From: Epiperipatus broadwayi
Taxonomy: Eukaryota; Onychophora; Udeonychophora; Euonychophora; Peripatidae
Reading direction: 5' to 3'
NCBI GenBank assembly: GCA_028023455.1
Contig: JAQFVV010000205.1
Span: 1,843,353-1,907,352, forward strand
Length of the DNA: 64,000 nt
The position numbers and the translations under genes were made by a program. Under the pieces are notes generated by a model. The model ran no database searches and had not been told where the DNA came from. It worked only from the letters and a program-made list of their open reading frames with translations. This document shows, in pieces, positions 1-15,400 of the stretch (position 1 is the stretch's first letter; every line of letters starts with the position of its first letter).

Positions 1-322
1 TAGGAAACTATTATAACTACTTGTTCTTTATATAATATTCTTGCTTAATGATGAGTTTAGGAATCAATTGTGCTTACTAAGCAGAGTAAAGGTGTATAAT
101 TAAAAAATTTTAAATGTAGAGAATTACGCTAAACAAAACAAAAAAACCTATCTGAATACATAGTTACGGATATGCTCCAAATAATGAAGCGAAATGTTTA
201 TTTACAATGCTTAGTAAATATCAAAAAAAAAAAAAAAACAGAAATAAACTTAGAGATACATAAAAGCAAGCATTTGCAACTAATTACCAATAAAATCAAT
301 TATTACAACAAAATAAATTTAC

Positions 323-433
323 CTCAATCCTTTGAAGATATTCGTTGTGTAACTGAAGACTATCATCCGACATAAGAAACTGAATTTCTTCTTTTTCATC
401 TTTAAACTTGAGAATAGCACTTAACTGCTTGAA
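323..433 (-). CDS. SKIC2: SKIC2 exon t (last in window)
   Basis: 37 codons: [37 protein letters not shown]. It matches human [31 protein letters not shown], the helix leading into DSHCT. Acceptor atttag above 433, donor gtaaat below 323; the remaining C-terminal exons lie below position 1. Confidence 0.95.
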
Positions 434-3400
434 CTAAATAAAAGATAAAAACTTCATTCAGGAAAGAAATATATAAACTACAAAATATATTTCTTTTTTT
501 TTTTGTTTGTTTGTTTCATTTTTAAGTGGTAAACAGTTGTTAGAAAATTTGTGTCATAATAAATTTAATTACAAAGAATTAACGCAAATAATTCTATCGA
601 ATCTAAATTTTTTTTAAAAAAAAATTCCTGTTATTTTTAAACCTCATATTTTTTTATGAAATATAGTAAATAATACACTCGAATGATATATTTCTCAGGA
701 GTTCATAAAAAAAAAAGTTTGAGGACTGGATGTAATAGATGGATTGTAATCCACGGACCTTGATCTCCAGTTTACACCTTTGCCATTCTCAAAAAAAATT
801 TTTTTCAGTTTAAATGTCAGTAACCAACATAATTTTGAAAACAAATTTTCTCTCACACTAAATGATTAAAAAATCAAAAATTAAAATTTCCTAAATAAAT
901 TATAACTTATTTCTAGAGTATGAATAATTAAAAATTTTAATATTCTCTCTAACAAGAGCTTATCTATTGAACAACGGGCAAAAAGAATTGCAAAAACCCT
1001 ATAAGTTGTAATAGAGTCAATTGTTAACAAGTAAAATGAAAGAAATAAACAGAATTCAAATGACACAAAGAGGTATTAGAAGAGTTAATATTATTCTTTA
1101 AAGAAAATATGGCTTGTGCTTAATAAAAAATTTCTTTAAAGTAACGCTTTTCTTTCATATGTCATAGCATCGGCCAGGACGCAAACCCACAACCGTCTGC
1201 AACCAACTACTTGATTGCAAGGCGGCTGCGATGACCTCTTGCTAACAACGCTTGACAAGTAACTCTTATTTACATAAATGCACTAAAAAGCAAAAAATAA
1301 ATTTTCTTCCTCTTTTGCAAATAAAAGCACAGATTGTTCATGTTTTTGTTTCACTTTCTAACAATTTTTAACGGCTTCTTATCAAATAAAATTTAAATTC
1401 AACATTCATTGTTTTCCTACTATATACATGAAAAAAAAAGTATCTAATGTCCTTATTGGTGGAAAATATTTTTTACTTTTTAGTACATTTATACGAGTAA
1501 AAGTACTTATTTTAAAAAAAAAAATTATATTTTTTCTTTTCCACTTTTTAATTTTATATATGTAACACTGAATTATTGAAATGAGACGAATTTATTTAAA
1601 TTATATTTTTATCTAGAGATAAAGACTAAATAGCGCACTAAGTTATATAAAAGTGTACTATAAAAGATAAAGTCAGTTAATCCAGTTTTCAATGAATTAT
1701 TCTCTTTTAAATTCTAAAAAGTATCGGTAGATATTATTAGCATCACCATCAGATATACTAAAAATTTTTAATTTTTTCAGTAATTTATGCAAAAATTGCT
1801 TGCAGACTCTTTAAAAATATATTGCTATTAGAAATACATACGTATGTAAAATTTCAACTAGATCGGAAATTGTAAAATGAGTGAAAATTGAATTATCAGA
1901 TTTTATCCAGACGGACGACAAAAGAAAAAAGTAAATTAAATGAAGGCATATAAAAATAAAAACTTATAATAAATGTATTTTGGTTGTGTAACATAAGACT
2001 ATGAAGAAATGGAGGGGGGGGGTAGGTTGGTAAATGGTATGGAAACAAAAATGGACTCAATTTGATATTCTGGAAGTTGGTATAAAAATCAAAGAATTTA
2101 AAGAGAGATGGGATAGTGCATGGCAAGAAAAGATTTTTTTAAAGTGTCTTTAGAAAAAACCTTTCAGAAGAGATAAAAAAGGTATGCTGGATTATTATAA
2201 AAAAGCAACAGTCTTTGTGAGAGTATTTTCCTTTATCTGGCTTGATTAGTGTTAAAAAGCTACTGAAACTATCACCAATGATTAATAATATCACAATATA
2301 TCTTATTGCAGCAAAGTTAACATGTGTTCAATATGACTTACTACTTCTCAATTATTTTAAATTAATTCACGATACTCTAAATTGCTGTTAGTACTAGATA
2401 TTTGATAAATCTGATCATCATCATCACTTTCAATCTATCGATCCACTGCAGCATGAAAGTCTCTCCAAATTTAATATATCTTCTCCGATCTCTAGCTTCT
2501 CCATATCATCCATCCATCTCACATATGGTCTTTTTCTAGGTCTTTTACAATCTCTTAGAATCCAGTTTAAGATTTCAACTATCTATCTATTATCATCTCA
2601 TCTAGCGATATGTCTAGCCCAACTCCACTTCAGTCTCTTCATTCTTTCAATGATGTCAATGACACCTATTTGTTCTCTCACCTATGTGTTTCATTTTCCA
2701 AACACTTCTTGTTATTTCTCACATGCATCTCTCCATACTTCATTGAATGGTCTGAACTGATCTTTTGTTAAGTTTAATATCATAAGAAAAATTGGAAATA
2801 ATTTATTTTTATTAGAGAAATCAAAAAAGAATGCTAATTTTCTCTTAAGAGAATTATAGTGAAACTATTTGATTAAACATCTTTGGAAATAAAATCTCAC
2901 GATAATAGCAGTCTTGCAAAGAAAATATTTGCTGCTACGCAAATTGTCATATACTTTTTAAATATATAATACAAATCAACAATAGAGATATCAGTTTATT
3001 ATTCTCCAATATAATTAATCGAATGGTTTATTGCTCTGGAGTTCATAAAAAGATTGAGTATCGAATATGACAGATCTGGAATGTAAATTCTAGAATCTGC
3101 CATTCTATCACAGTGCTAAAGCCTATATCAATGCTTTCGATATGACTTTCTTTTAGAATACCCAAATTATAGAATGTCCAATAATCCAAAATCTCCTACT
3201 ATATTTTCTTGAATGTTTTGTGATTAACAAAAATTATCATTAAATGTTATTGCAGGCAGAACACCATTAATTCAAATAACTTCTATTATCCAAACAAAAT
3301 TTCCAAGATGACCTTTAACCTTTTACAATAAATAAATTAATTTATAAGTACATTTACAAACAAAAAGAACAAAAGATATTATATAATGGTAATGATCTGC

Positions 3401-6400
3401 CCTTTTATCTTAACGGCTTGTGTTCACATTGATAGACAAAAGGTCTATTCTTGAAATCTGAAAAATTCACCAATTTGAAAAAGCCGTGTAATCATGAATT
3501 TTAGGTTAATGGTGTTTTGTAGCAGTAAAGTTTGTTATCTAATAATATGACATACGACTTACGTGAGCCTTAAAATGGGTACAGTTGAGACAAAGAAAAT
3601 TCTTAAACGAATTTTGCTTATTTTGGAGCTTCTGGAAAGATTCAACAATATCGGTATCACGCATACTGAGATCATTAATAGGATGAAGTGTCGGTAATCC
3701 CAAGGGATTAGCCTCAGTCAATCGGAACAGTTCCTGCACAACGGTACTAACCGATATACTTGGAGGATCATGCCTGAAATAAAAATCAAAGCCTTAGATA
3801 TTTAATAATTTATATTTCCAAAATCAATATAAGCTGCAACTCATTAGTAAATCAATCATAGTAACCTTTGAATTTAAAATTTGAAGATTATTACGATTTT
3901 TATTTATTTATTTAATACATATACACATAGATATTTTCAAGTTTTTGGTTTTATCAGTGTCTTTCCATCTTAGCTCAATCAGATCATAACGATCCATAAG
4001 CACAGAAATCAGACCAACCTCTCTTATTATGATATAATTTAAGTCATCCGTTTCACAATTTAACTTCATATATATATTTTGGTTGTATTTAAATTAACTT
4101 GATGTATATATTTTTGGATATATTCCAAACTTCTATTACATCACATATTCTTCAAACATATGATTAAAAAGTCATGTGAAAAAAATAAACGATCCCCCAA
4201 AATGTGCATTTCATGTTGGACCATCACTCATCAGTAGGCGCAGATTACAATCTCTTATGCACATCATCATTTATTTAGTATTATATGTATATAGCAAATT
4301 ACTATAGTTTGATTACAAATTTTTGCATTCACAATTTTGATACAAGGCATTTTATTTAAATATATTGTAACGGTATATAAATATGCCATTACATTAATTT
4401 AAAATAAAATCTTCAAGTTCGCAAATAAAAATAAAATCTATTAAAAAACTAAAAGCTAAAATGTTTGTTAAATGTATAACGTATATATATATTCGCACAG
4501 ATGCCAAACTTTAAAAATATTTTTTTTTATAAATAAAAAAAAAAAGGTATTTGAACATACTTTTGTATAAAAAAATACAAGACTTAAATATAAAAATATT
4601 TTAATAAAGAAATAACGTAAGTAGAAATAAAAACAGGTATTAATTAATTCCTGTAATCTGTAAATGGAAATGATTGTTTATTAATTATCCAAAAGCTGTG
4701 TAATTAAAAAGTCAGATGAAAATTAGATAAGAGAATAAAGAGAAATTAGTTTGACCAATGGAAGCAGCAAATAAAGGCCTGGACCATAACGAACAAATGG
4801 AACAATGACGTTTTTGTTCGTGGAATCCATAGGAGGATTATAAAAAGAGAAATACAGTTTTCCTGGGAGTTTCCAACTTGATTTGGTGAGACAAACGACA
4901 AGATGCACTTGTCGTTCTCTCTCACTTATTTTAAAAATGAAAAGACTGTGATACCAGAACAGAACCAGCTAATGCTACCGCCAAAATATCAGACCGGTCC
5001 TCCAGGAAAGTCTCCGTGGAAATTGCCAACAGAAACCTGGACTCTTCTACCGTAAGCAATAGAACTGAACAATTGTTAAAATCATAAAATTAATTAAGAA
5101 CTTTAAAGATTTGATAAGTTAATTTAAATTTTAAAAAAAAAAGAACTTTTCTCTGACTTATGTGTCAACTCAATTAATAATGTTTAATTTTATAAGTCTT
5201 ACGTTTGGTAAAAATCATTTCCATTTATTATTTTATTTGTATTAATATTTATTGTTTCAATTTTAAATGAGGAAATTTAAGTTGGGTATAGACGTTGCAT
5301 AGATTCGTTAGCGGTTAATTATGTTGCTGTTTCATAGTCGATTGGAATATATAAGTCATCAATGTCACTGCGGCATCTTACGATGAATGCCATTGGGTTT
5401 TTTTTTGTATTCCCTATGCACTCAAAGAAAAGTGAAGAATATGGAGAAATAAAATTGAAAATAATTTATTTGAAATATTCTCATATTTGAATTTTATAGT
5501 TGAAAATGATTTGAGTTTTAATACGATTAAAATAATAATCAAATAGATGAGGTCCAAAATGGAACCATGCTCAGAAAGACTTTGCACCACTTTCATAAGA
5601 TTCAGATTTTAAATTTGAGTTGTCATTGTGCTATGCCCGAACATCACAAATACTGTATTCATGCTGAAGGTAGTCAGACACAGATTATAAAAAATACTAC
5701 TAAAATCCAGGTCAAATTTTAATTACGTTGATTTATGGGAGTAAGTTAGGTTAAAGTTATTATTATCATCATTTTCAACCAATATCAATCCACTCTGCAG
5801 GATTAAGGTCTCTCCAAGTTCAATCTACTTTCTCTGATCTCTAACCTCTTTTCTCCTCATCATCTTAGCACACTTCCTTATTTCATCCATCCATCTCACA
5901 TGTGGCCTCTTTCTAGGACTTATACAATCTCTTGGAATCTAGCTTAAAAAGTCAACTGTCCATCTATTATCAATATATACACACATGAACTAAAAGTATT
6001 ATAAGTCATAATATAAAGAAAATTAGTTATATAACTTCGTGAGAAAATTTCAAGTAAAAAATACTTGCCACAAAACTATTACTATTACTGAGCCATTTCT
6101 GAGTATGATATCACAAACTCAGAAATATGGTTAAAAACTTCAATCTAAACACTTCTGCAGGAATTCCCAACCTCTTTAGTCTTGGCTTTTAATAAATTGT
6201 CCAATACCCCTACCCCTATTCAATTATATTAAGAAATAAACAGTAATTAAGTTTCCATAAAAACTTTATTCAGTAAATAAATCTTAATAAGGCATTTTGA
6301 GTTATCAGACCCTGCAGTGACAAAAAAGTCTAGGTAACTTCACTGTGTCCATATCCAAAAAGAGATCTGAAATGTCTGTATCCAAAAAGAGACCAGAAAT

Positions 6401-9400
6401 GTTGCTTAAATGGCTGAAAGACAGCACCAACAAGGAATAGCCCGAAATGTTGATAATATAGCTATTTTGGAATATATTCGTGGCATAATATACTTATTTA
6501 CCTTCTATTCACTATAGCTTCCTGTACCCCTAGGGGGTAAGGATATACTATTGTATAAATGTCAAAATTCCTGACTTCTATGCATCTCTAACATTGTGAA
6601 ATACTCTGTTAAAAAAATGAGTTATTAATCTAAAATTATTCATGTTTGTTTTATATATATATTTTTATATTTAATTTAACAAAATCGCATCTAAATTCTT
6701 ACCTGAAACGAGGCATTTGTCTTTTCTTCCAATTGTCTATTATTTTATCAGCATTGATTTTAGCAATCTTTGTTGCAGTAATAGCGATGAAATTTTCTGG
6801 TTTCAAATCTAAGACTTCGTGTGAACATATTCCTTCTGGTAGAAACAAATTAGCATTCCATAATGGGTTCTCAGTTGTAACTTTGGTTTCTGTAGTATTT
6901 CTATCATTGTCATCATCGTCTTTGTCTTTCTCTTCGCAAATTACTAGTGTAGTATAACATTTATCTTTGATGAGCAAGACAACCCCTAAAACATTGTGAT
7001 GATTCTCAGTATTAACGATAACAATTCGTCCGGGCTTCATCGAATGAGGATGAGCTAAAATTCTTTTCTAAAATGAAAAATAAAATACCTCAACATCTCA
7101 CACTATAACTACAATAACACTCAAATCCATGTAATTACCTGTACATTAGCTCGTAGATCTTGAAACTCTTTATTGAGATAGTAAAAGTCCTCAAGATCAT
7201 GCTCGCACACTCCACATTCGACCTTTGATGCTCTCTTCTCTTTATTTTTAAGTTCTTCAAGTTTCCTTTTCAGTGGTTCAATATTTTTTTGAACATGAAA
7301 TTCAGAAAAGCTTCGTTTCATAATGTCTTCAACTCTCAACATCTGCTCGATCCTCAAAATATTTAAAATCATTGTGTAAGTTAGACGGAACTTAGATTCC
7401 AGTTTCGTAGGTTTACCCTAGAAAATATTTCAATGGTAATCGAGTTTAAATATATATATATTGTGAATTAAAGCTAAGCTTAGAAAATATTTAAAGTGAT
7501 AATCAAATTTAAATATATATGTTCTGAATCAAAGCTAAATTTTCAGATTGGTGCTCGAACATCATATGAATTTCTGAGTAATGACCATTTGATTATTATT
7601 ATGATTATTTAAATGTAAAAATCTCAATAATATACAGTATGGAATCATACTTATTTCAAATATTATATAATTGTATATACATAAATTATATATATATGGA
7701 TGTATAACATTTATACGCAACACATACATGTGGGTGTGATTAGTCAACAGATGTCACATAGTAATACCAGACAAATTCTCAGTAGGTTTCGTCAGTGAGA
7801 CTTTTGTTGGTGTGGAATAATATAATAATAACAAGTTGTCTTGAGTTCAAATTCTTAGGGTTTGAAACTTTCAAGACATTAAACAGTATGTCCATTTTAA
7901 ACCTATTATATTTCAACCATCCACCAATAAAGAACTTCAGCCCACTCTCTTACACTGCACACAATTACTTGTTAATTGAGCTAGAGGTGTCAAAGGTCCA
8001 AATCTTACTGCCTACCTTAACAACTCAATATTTTGCTGTTACACCACTCAGAAGGTAGAATTAATTTCTATTCACTTCTAACAACTTGTGGAAGAATGAA
8101 TAATATAAAAAAGTTGACTGTTGGATAGATATTTGCAATCAAATGTTCTTTGTTGACAAGGGTCAGGGCTCAGGAGCTAGTCTGGATCCTATTGGTACTT
8201 TGCCACTTTAGGTCTTTTGATCACTCACCTTAGATAGATAACTCTCAAGTGATATAGTGTGAATTACAATTGTTAATAAAAAAAAATACTTAATATTAAA
8301 ATTTATACAATCTAAGAAAATATACAATTGAAACTATCACCTTCATAACTTAATCGCTAATAATAATTATCATTTATAACTAAATTAATCACTATTTCCT
8401 CCTCTCTCTGTCTTCAGTCACTTAAATTAGCATGATTTATTAACCATAAACCTCTTGTGTTATTATTTATCTCCTTGCCATGACAACTTGTACAACTATG
8501 TTTCCATTCACTAATTTACATATAGCAATTCTTACTATAATATTTTCTTTTTCGTTTGTTTTCTCACTTCTAATTCTTTTTTTCACACTACCATCTTTTT
8601 TTTTTTTAATTCTTCCAGAGTTAGAATTATCATACTTGACAATGATTATGACAGAATATGTTGGTTGTTTTATCTCTGAAAAGTATGTTAATTTTAGCTG
8701 GCTTTGTTTGAAAACTGATAACATAAATTCGCATTAATTCTCTCATAAAACTGTACAGTGCATTATTAACTATCGGTCAATATCATCCGTAATAAGTTTA
8801 AATTAATACCTGCATCATGCAATAAACAGTCTTAATAAAACAGCAGCAAATTTCTCCATACAATAGTACTATCTAGTGCAAACTATAATAATCAATAGAT
8901 GATAGAAGGATATACATTTTAATCTCCATCCATTGCCTTTCATCCTCTATCTCCAGACTAGTTTTTTAGCTTATGGCTTCCATCAATGAGGAATCTCGGA
9001 TCTGACAGCAGTGCATCTGGGTCTTTTGGATCTAATACATCCCCTCCAGTAATCGCCTTTTAACTTTTTGGTTAACTATAAAATTTATCAGTCCAAAATA
9101 AAACACAGTAAAGTTTTCAAGCTAAGCTAATTTGCATATATAGTCATGCAGATTTAAATTTAGTTCAGCATCTCTATATTTTGGTGTCTTTGGTTTTTTA
9201 ATAACCATAGTCACCTTGATTCTTTGGCTAGGATTGGTATTAAAACAAATACACAACCGTTTTTTCTTATGTTCCATACAATAGTGCCAGCAAGCTATAA
9301 TAAGCAGTAGATGCTAGAAGGTTGTTCATAAAATCCCTATCCAATGTTTTCTCATCCAATATTCCTAGACTAGTTTCTAGCTTATGGCTTCCATCAGTGA

Positions 9401-12400
9401 GGAGCCTTGGATATGAGATCAGTACACCTGGATTTTCAGATCTAATGATTATATAAAAGAAATTTGATATACTTTTAATAGCTTGGGTGAGCATAAGAAA
9501 GGGTGGTGATGATGTTTTAATAGTTTAATACGATGATGGCTACGGTTATTAAAAACCAAAATATATAGACACTGAACTGGATTCAGATCTGTATGACTGT
9601 ACAGGCTTTATAGTTAACCAAAAAGGTAAAAGAATGATGTTGGAGGGCTGCTCTGCTCTCAGATCCAAGGTTCCTTACTGATAAAAGCAATAAGCTAGAA
9701 ACTGGTCTGGAGATAATAGATGTGAAGACACTGGATAGGGATTAAAATGCGAACTTTCTAACATGTATTGATTACTATAGATGGCACTATTGATTGGAAA
9801 AATTTGCTACTGTTTTAATAACTTGTGTAAGTATAAGAAAAGATGGTCATGTGATGTTCTTCTTTTTAAGGCCTCCATTAAATAGAAATGTAAAGCTTTC
9901 TGGAATTAATTATGATGACTCCAGAGAACTGTTTATTGGCATTGAGATATATCAAGAAGAACTGCAGGACTTGGACAGCTGAAGACCAATAAAGGATCTA
10001 GGGACTTGTTAAAGACCCTCTCCGTCTATATATTTTATATAATCTTTCAGGCAAAACTAATATTTAAGTAATTCATTAAATTTTAAATTTAATTACATTT
10101 GTATGTTTTACATTGCTCAAGGAATAATATGTACTGTAGTCATATTATATGGCCATTTCAAACTATTTTGCTCTAATTGTTTCTTTATTTTAAATTGCTC
10201 ATCTGATCACATTCTTATTTGAATCATAATTGCAACTTGCTTGGGGAGTCCAGACAAAGCATCAATGCAGTTTTCTGCACCCTTAACATAAAATAAATAC
10301 AATAATTTATAAAATAATTGAGAGTTTCGACTGTACAGAAGCCTTTTTCAAAACTGTAACATAGGCAAGATATATAAAAATTATTCTATACGAATAATTT
10401 TCATTATCTGACAGAGTTTTTATATTATTTATTTATTATGCAAGATATATAATTACATTATTGTAACAAAAGCTACAAACTTTCTAAATTGTTTTTATCA
10501 GCGCATCCCTCATCTCAGTTTAACTATATCTCAATCATCCAGCAGAAGAGAAACTCAGATGACATTTTCTCACTAAGCATGTATTTTGTGAATAACTTTT
10601 TCTCATCAGATGACCTAGAGGTAAATAGCTGAATCTCTACATCTGTGTTGATAGCTTGTTATTTTTCCATTATGCGTCTCTTATGTATCTAAACAATTTT
10701 AACTATATTTAATTTTAAAATTAAGCAAAAATTTAAACAAAAAAAATGCTAAATTATGAATTACTGAGTATCAATGATAAAACAATCTCTCAATATAATC
10801 AACTAGAGATTACTAATTTGGGGTGATAAAGTTTATATTATTTCCTAAGTTAAACTGCCGTCACATTAAAGTTGCAATTGTTAAATGGCATATCCGTATT
10901 TTATTAAATATTAGAATTATAATTAATAATGCAACCTTGAATTTATAATCAATACTAATAAATTAAGAAGGGAAAAAAAATTCCCCATTCTATTATAATT
11001 AAGAAATTCTGTGTATGTAAAATTCTCCATTCTATTTTAATCATGTAATTCTGCCTAAATAAAATTCGTTATTCTTTTTTAATCCATAATTCTGTCTACA
11101 GAAAATTCTCTTTTTTACTATACACTATGTAATTCTCTTTATGTAAAATTCTTCATTTTATTTTAATCGTGTAATTCTAACTATGCAATTCTGCTGATGT
11201 AAAATTGTCCGTACTATTTTGATCATTTTCTGTTCTATCTTAATTATTAATTCTGACTACATAAAATTCTCCATTCTATTTTGGCCATGTATTTTCTGCC
11301 TGTAAAATTCTTTGTTCTACTTTGATCATGTAATTCTGCCGAGGTAAAATTCTTCCATCCATTTTAAACTTGTAATTCTGCCCAAATAAAATTCTCCATT
11401 CTATTTCAATCAAGTAATTCTGCCCAAGTAAAATTCTCTGTTCCACTTTAATAGTATAATTCTACCTCTGTCCCAATTTAATTATATACTTCTGCCTATA
11501 TTCAAAACATCTCAACATCGTTTCTTTCACACTTAAGGGTTTATTATTCCATTTTATACAGTGTTTAACTATTTCTGTTAGGATTGAGCATCAAGTATTT
11601 TCCTTATAGGGATATTCAACTGAATATTTGTGATAATTGTCATATTAGCATAAATAGTGTGATTATTGTACTAAACTATCATATATATATTATATTATTA
11701 AAAACAATTTTAGAATACTGTATTTGAATTTTTAAAAAATTTTACAAAATGATTTCCTTTAATTTCAACATTTCTAATATTAAAGAGAAAGGATTTCATC
11801 TTTTTAACTTATGTGGCTTACTGACTTTTATAATAGCTCAATGATAATGTGTCGAATAAAGAGGAATTATTATATGTTAAAAAGGTGAAATCCTTTCTCT
11901 TTAATTTCATACAATCTATGCATTTAATATTTCTAATATTTCAAATTTTTAAAAGCAATCATTCTCATTAAATTACTGTTTCAATTCTCTCCCATGCATA
12001 CATGTATATTATGCGTATGTGTATATTTATCATTCAAAAATATATACTTCAAAAACAAAGAAAGTAACTACGTTGTTCTTACCATCATCATCTTATGAAG
12101 ATCAGATATTTCTGGGAATTCATTTTTACATATGATAATGACTGTTCCGGTAGAGTCTAACCCACGTCGACCTGCGCGTCCAGCCATTTGAATATATTCA
12201 CCCGTTAGCAGGTCTCTAAACTTTGTACCGTCATGCTTTCGAATTGAATCAAACACAACTGTCCGAGCGGGCATATTTACTCCCATAGCAAAGGTTTCGG
12301 TAGCAAACAATAACTACAAAATACATTAAAATTATTAGTGGAATCATTACAATTAAAACTGATATAATTTTTGTTTGCTTTTCCACAGTAAAAAATAAAT

Positions 12401-15400
12401 AAATTCTGTAAATAAAATACAAAATTACAAAGTAAATTTTTTGACTAACCATCAGAGCAGGTAACTCTAATCAGTTACCTAGATTCCATTATGCATAAAA
12501 TAATTATTCTTAAAAATCACCCATCAAAACTCCAAATCACCCAATTTACTGACTGAATGTTAAACTTTCCAAGCACTATCATCACAATATTCATTTCATT
12601 CTATACATTGACCACGATGAAAAAAATGTATAAAATAAGATGGAAGATTGCAGTAGATGATGTTTTGAAAATTATTAATAACTACCTTTTCATAAGGTTT
12701 TTATTGTAATAAATTTAAGAGCAGAAAAAATAAAAAGACAACTTACTTTAACAAGTCCTTTCTGGAATAGCATTTCCACTACCTCCTTCAGAATAGGAAG
12801 AATTCCGCTGTGATGAACTCCGACCCCTTGCTTCAACAATTCTTGCATGTGTTTTACCTAAATTATTTTCAATAAAATATTTATATTGCATTCAATTTTT
12901 TTCAAGAATGACTTATTATATTAACAATAATAATAATGAAAATATTCTACTTTTATTTAATGAGAATAACATAAAAATTAAATCACAATACAAATTATAG
13001 TGTAATTGGTTTTTTATTAATCAAATTTTTCTCTAAAATAGATATCCACTATTATCATTTAAGTGATTCATTTTATTTTAGAACAACAATTATTCCAACA
13101 CTCTAAAGTCTATAAAGAAATTATAAACAATCAGTTTGGAGTAGTAATTAATAAGTTAATTTATTATTGCCACAAAATGAAAAAAACAATGTTACTACAA
13201 TTATTTAAAAAATGGCTGAATTGACCAAATAATAAAAACTTATATTACTATAACGTATACTTAGAATAATTACTCCAACGATTTTAGAATTGCATTAAAA
13301 ATATAAATTGCATGATTGTTTTTACATTTCTGACAATATCTTCAGCAGCAATTCAATGCTCTTGCGGTAAACCTAAAGCTTGAAGGCAATTCGGTTTTCG
13401 TTGAGCAAGAGAAAGCCACTGGCCATGCTTTTCTACCCACCGCAGCCAGTGTCATTTGCTCTGAAATAAACGATATCAAACGCAAAGTCAGGGAAACTTA
13501 CTACATTGTAAGCGACCCAACAGCAATCAATAAAAGAGAGTCCACTTTTCTCTGTCTCGAAAATGGTCTATGTAGCATCTTCATATAATTTGCATAAATT
13601 TGCATTAATAGTACAGTTCTTAACCAAATACAAGTCACCATGAATATGGGACTATAAACTGCCCCGAAAGCACTTGGCGGTAACTTTTGATAATTTTACT
13701 TACGTTTAATAGTTTCCTTATCTGTGCACAGAGCACATATATATATATTAATTGATTTCAAAGATTAATGTATTAATATTTCAAATTTTTGATTCATGTT
13801 AGTCCTCTATGGTTAAGTGGTACTCCATTATATAAACAAATTTTTTATTTTCTAACAAATGTAAATCAAAATTTTATTGCTTGTATTTAAACAATATACT
13901 GATTTAATTTTTAATGATAGTTTTATTTCACATCTATCATCATTTTAAACCCTTATTGATATATTGCAGGATGAAAATCTCTCAGTATCTCCAAATTAAA
14001 TCCAGTTTTCAACTCATAGCTTCTCAGCAAGTTTCTTTATATCATCCATCAATCTCACATGTGGTCTCCTTCCAAATCTTTTACAGTTTTTTGGAATTTA
14101 TTTAAGACTTCAACTATCCATCTATTATCATCACTTCTGACAATATGTCCAACCCAATTCTATATCAATCTCTTAATTCCCTCAATGATGTCAATGACAC
14201 TGTTCTCTCACTCATATATTTTCCTTTCAATCCCTCTGTATTACTCCCAATAAATGTCTCACCATACTTCATTGAATAGTCTGAACTTCAGTAAATGTTC
14301 TTATGGTAAGAGTTCCAGTTTCAGATCCATGCGTAAAAATTGGTCAAATACAAATCTATTTAAAAATATCCCTTATCAAATACATATTTCCTTTTAATAT
14401 TACATTATTTTTATCAAAAGCATTCCAATCAAATTTAATTCTGTAATTAATTTCATCCATTATATTTCCATGTCTATTAATAATCTGACTAAGGTATTTG
14501 AAGTTGCTAGTTTCTAATTCGTGATTATCAGTCTATTTTTTCCCTTTTAAGAAAAACGAACATTTTTTTAGCATTAATCTTTAGTCCTACTTTCTTACTT
14601 TCATCTGATAACTCTTACAACATTTCCTAAAGCTCTGTAGCATTATTTTCAAAAACAACTACCTCAGTAAAAAATAAATGATTTAAATAATTTCCATTAT
14701 TTTTATTGCTTAACTTCCCAAATATTTTTCATAAAGCTGCTGTAAAACGAATTTGGTTATGGAATCACCCTGTGGCTCATCCATCTCACTGTTAATCTTT
14801 GAAGTATAATTTAATCATGGCTATTACATTTTGATATTTTTCAGAATATGACAATATCCTGGTTCTATATCTTGATGAACCAATGCTTTAATCACCCTAG
14901 TAATGCTTATAGAATTTCATAATTTACAAGTCCTAAGTATAATGGTAACCCATATTCGTTGGGCCTTTCTATAATTTCTCTCAATACTTGGATATGGTTC
15001 ACTTTCTAAAAGCATTGCTAAATTCAGCTTGTTCTTTTAGTTTATTTGAGTACAAAATTCACTGTAGCTAATATATAACTTCTTAGTAAAGATTTTTGGA
15101 TAAAATTGATAGAAGGTCTGCGATTTCTAGTATCTTTTTTACCACCTTTCTTAAATATCAATATGACTATTGCATACTGCATTCTCCTAATCATCTTTTA
15201 TGCATCTTAATGTCCAACAGTTTTTCTATTTCTTCTGTTCTGATTCTTTCAAGATATCAATAATAATCCTTACCATTATAGAAAATTGTTCCCTTCCCCT
15301 TCTTTATAGAATTACGTCTCACTTCTTAATTTAAAATGTTTAGTAATTTAGATGTAATAACTGTAGGAGATATTTTGTTTTCTTATTATTTATTACTATA

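Noticed and set aside
172-375. Plus-strand 67-codon frame
   Set aside because: Overlaps the conserved minus-strand SKIC2 exon at 323-433 and is mostly poly-Lys/Asn from A runs.
6646-6957. Plus-strand open frame of 103 codons
   Set aside because: It is the antisense shadow of the SKIC2 arch/KOW exon (6703-7067), whose minus-strand protein is clearly conserved.
10981-11500. CRISPR-like array
   Set aside because: Tandem units vary throughout with no constant repeat and unique spacers, and the window is eukaryotic; it is a minisatellite.
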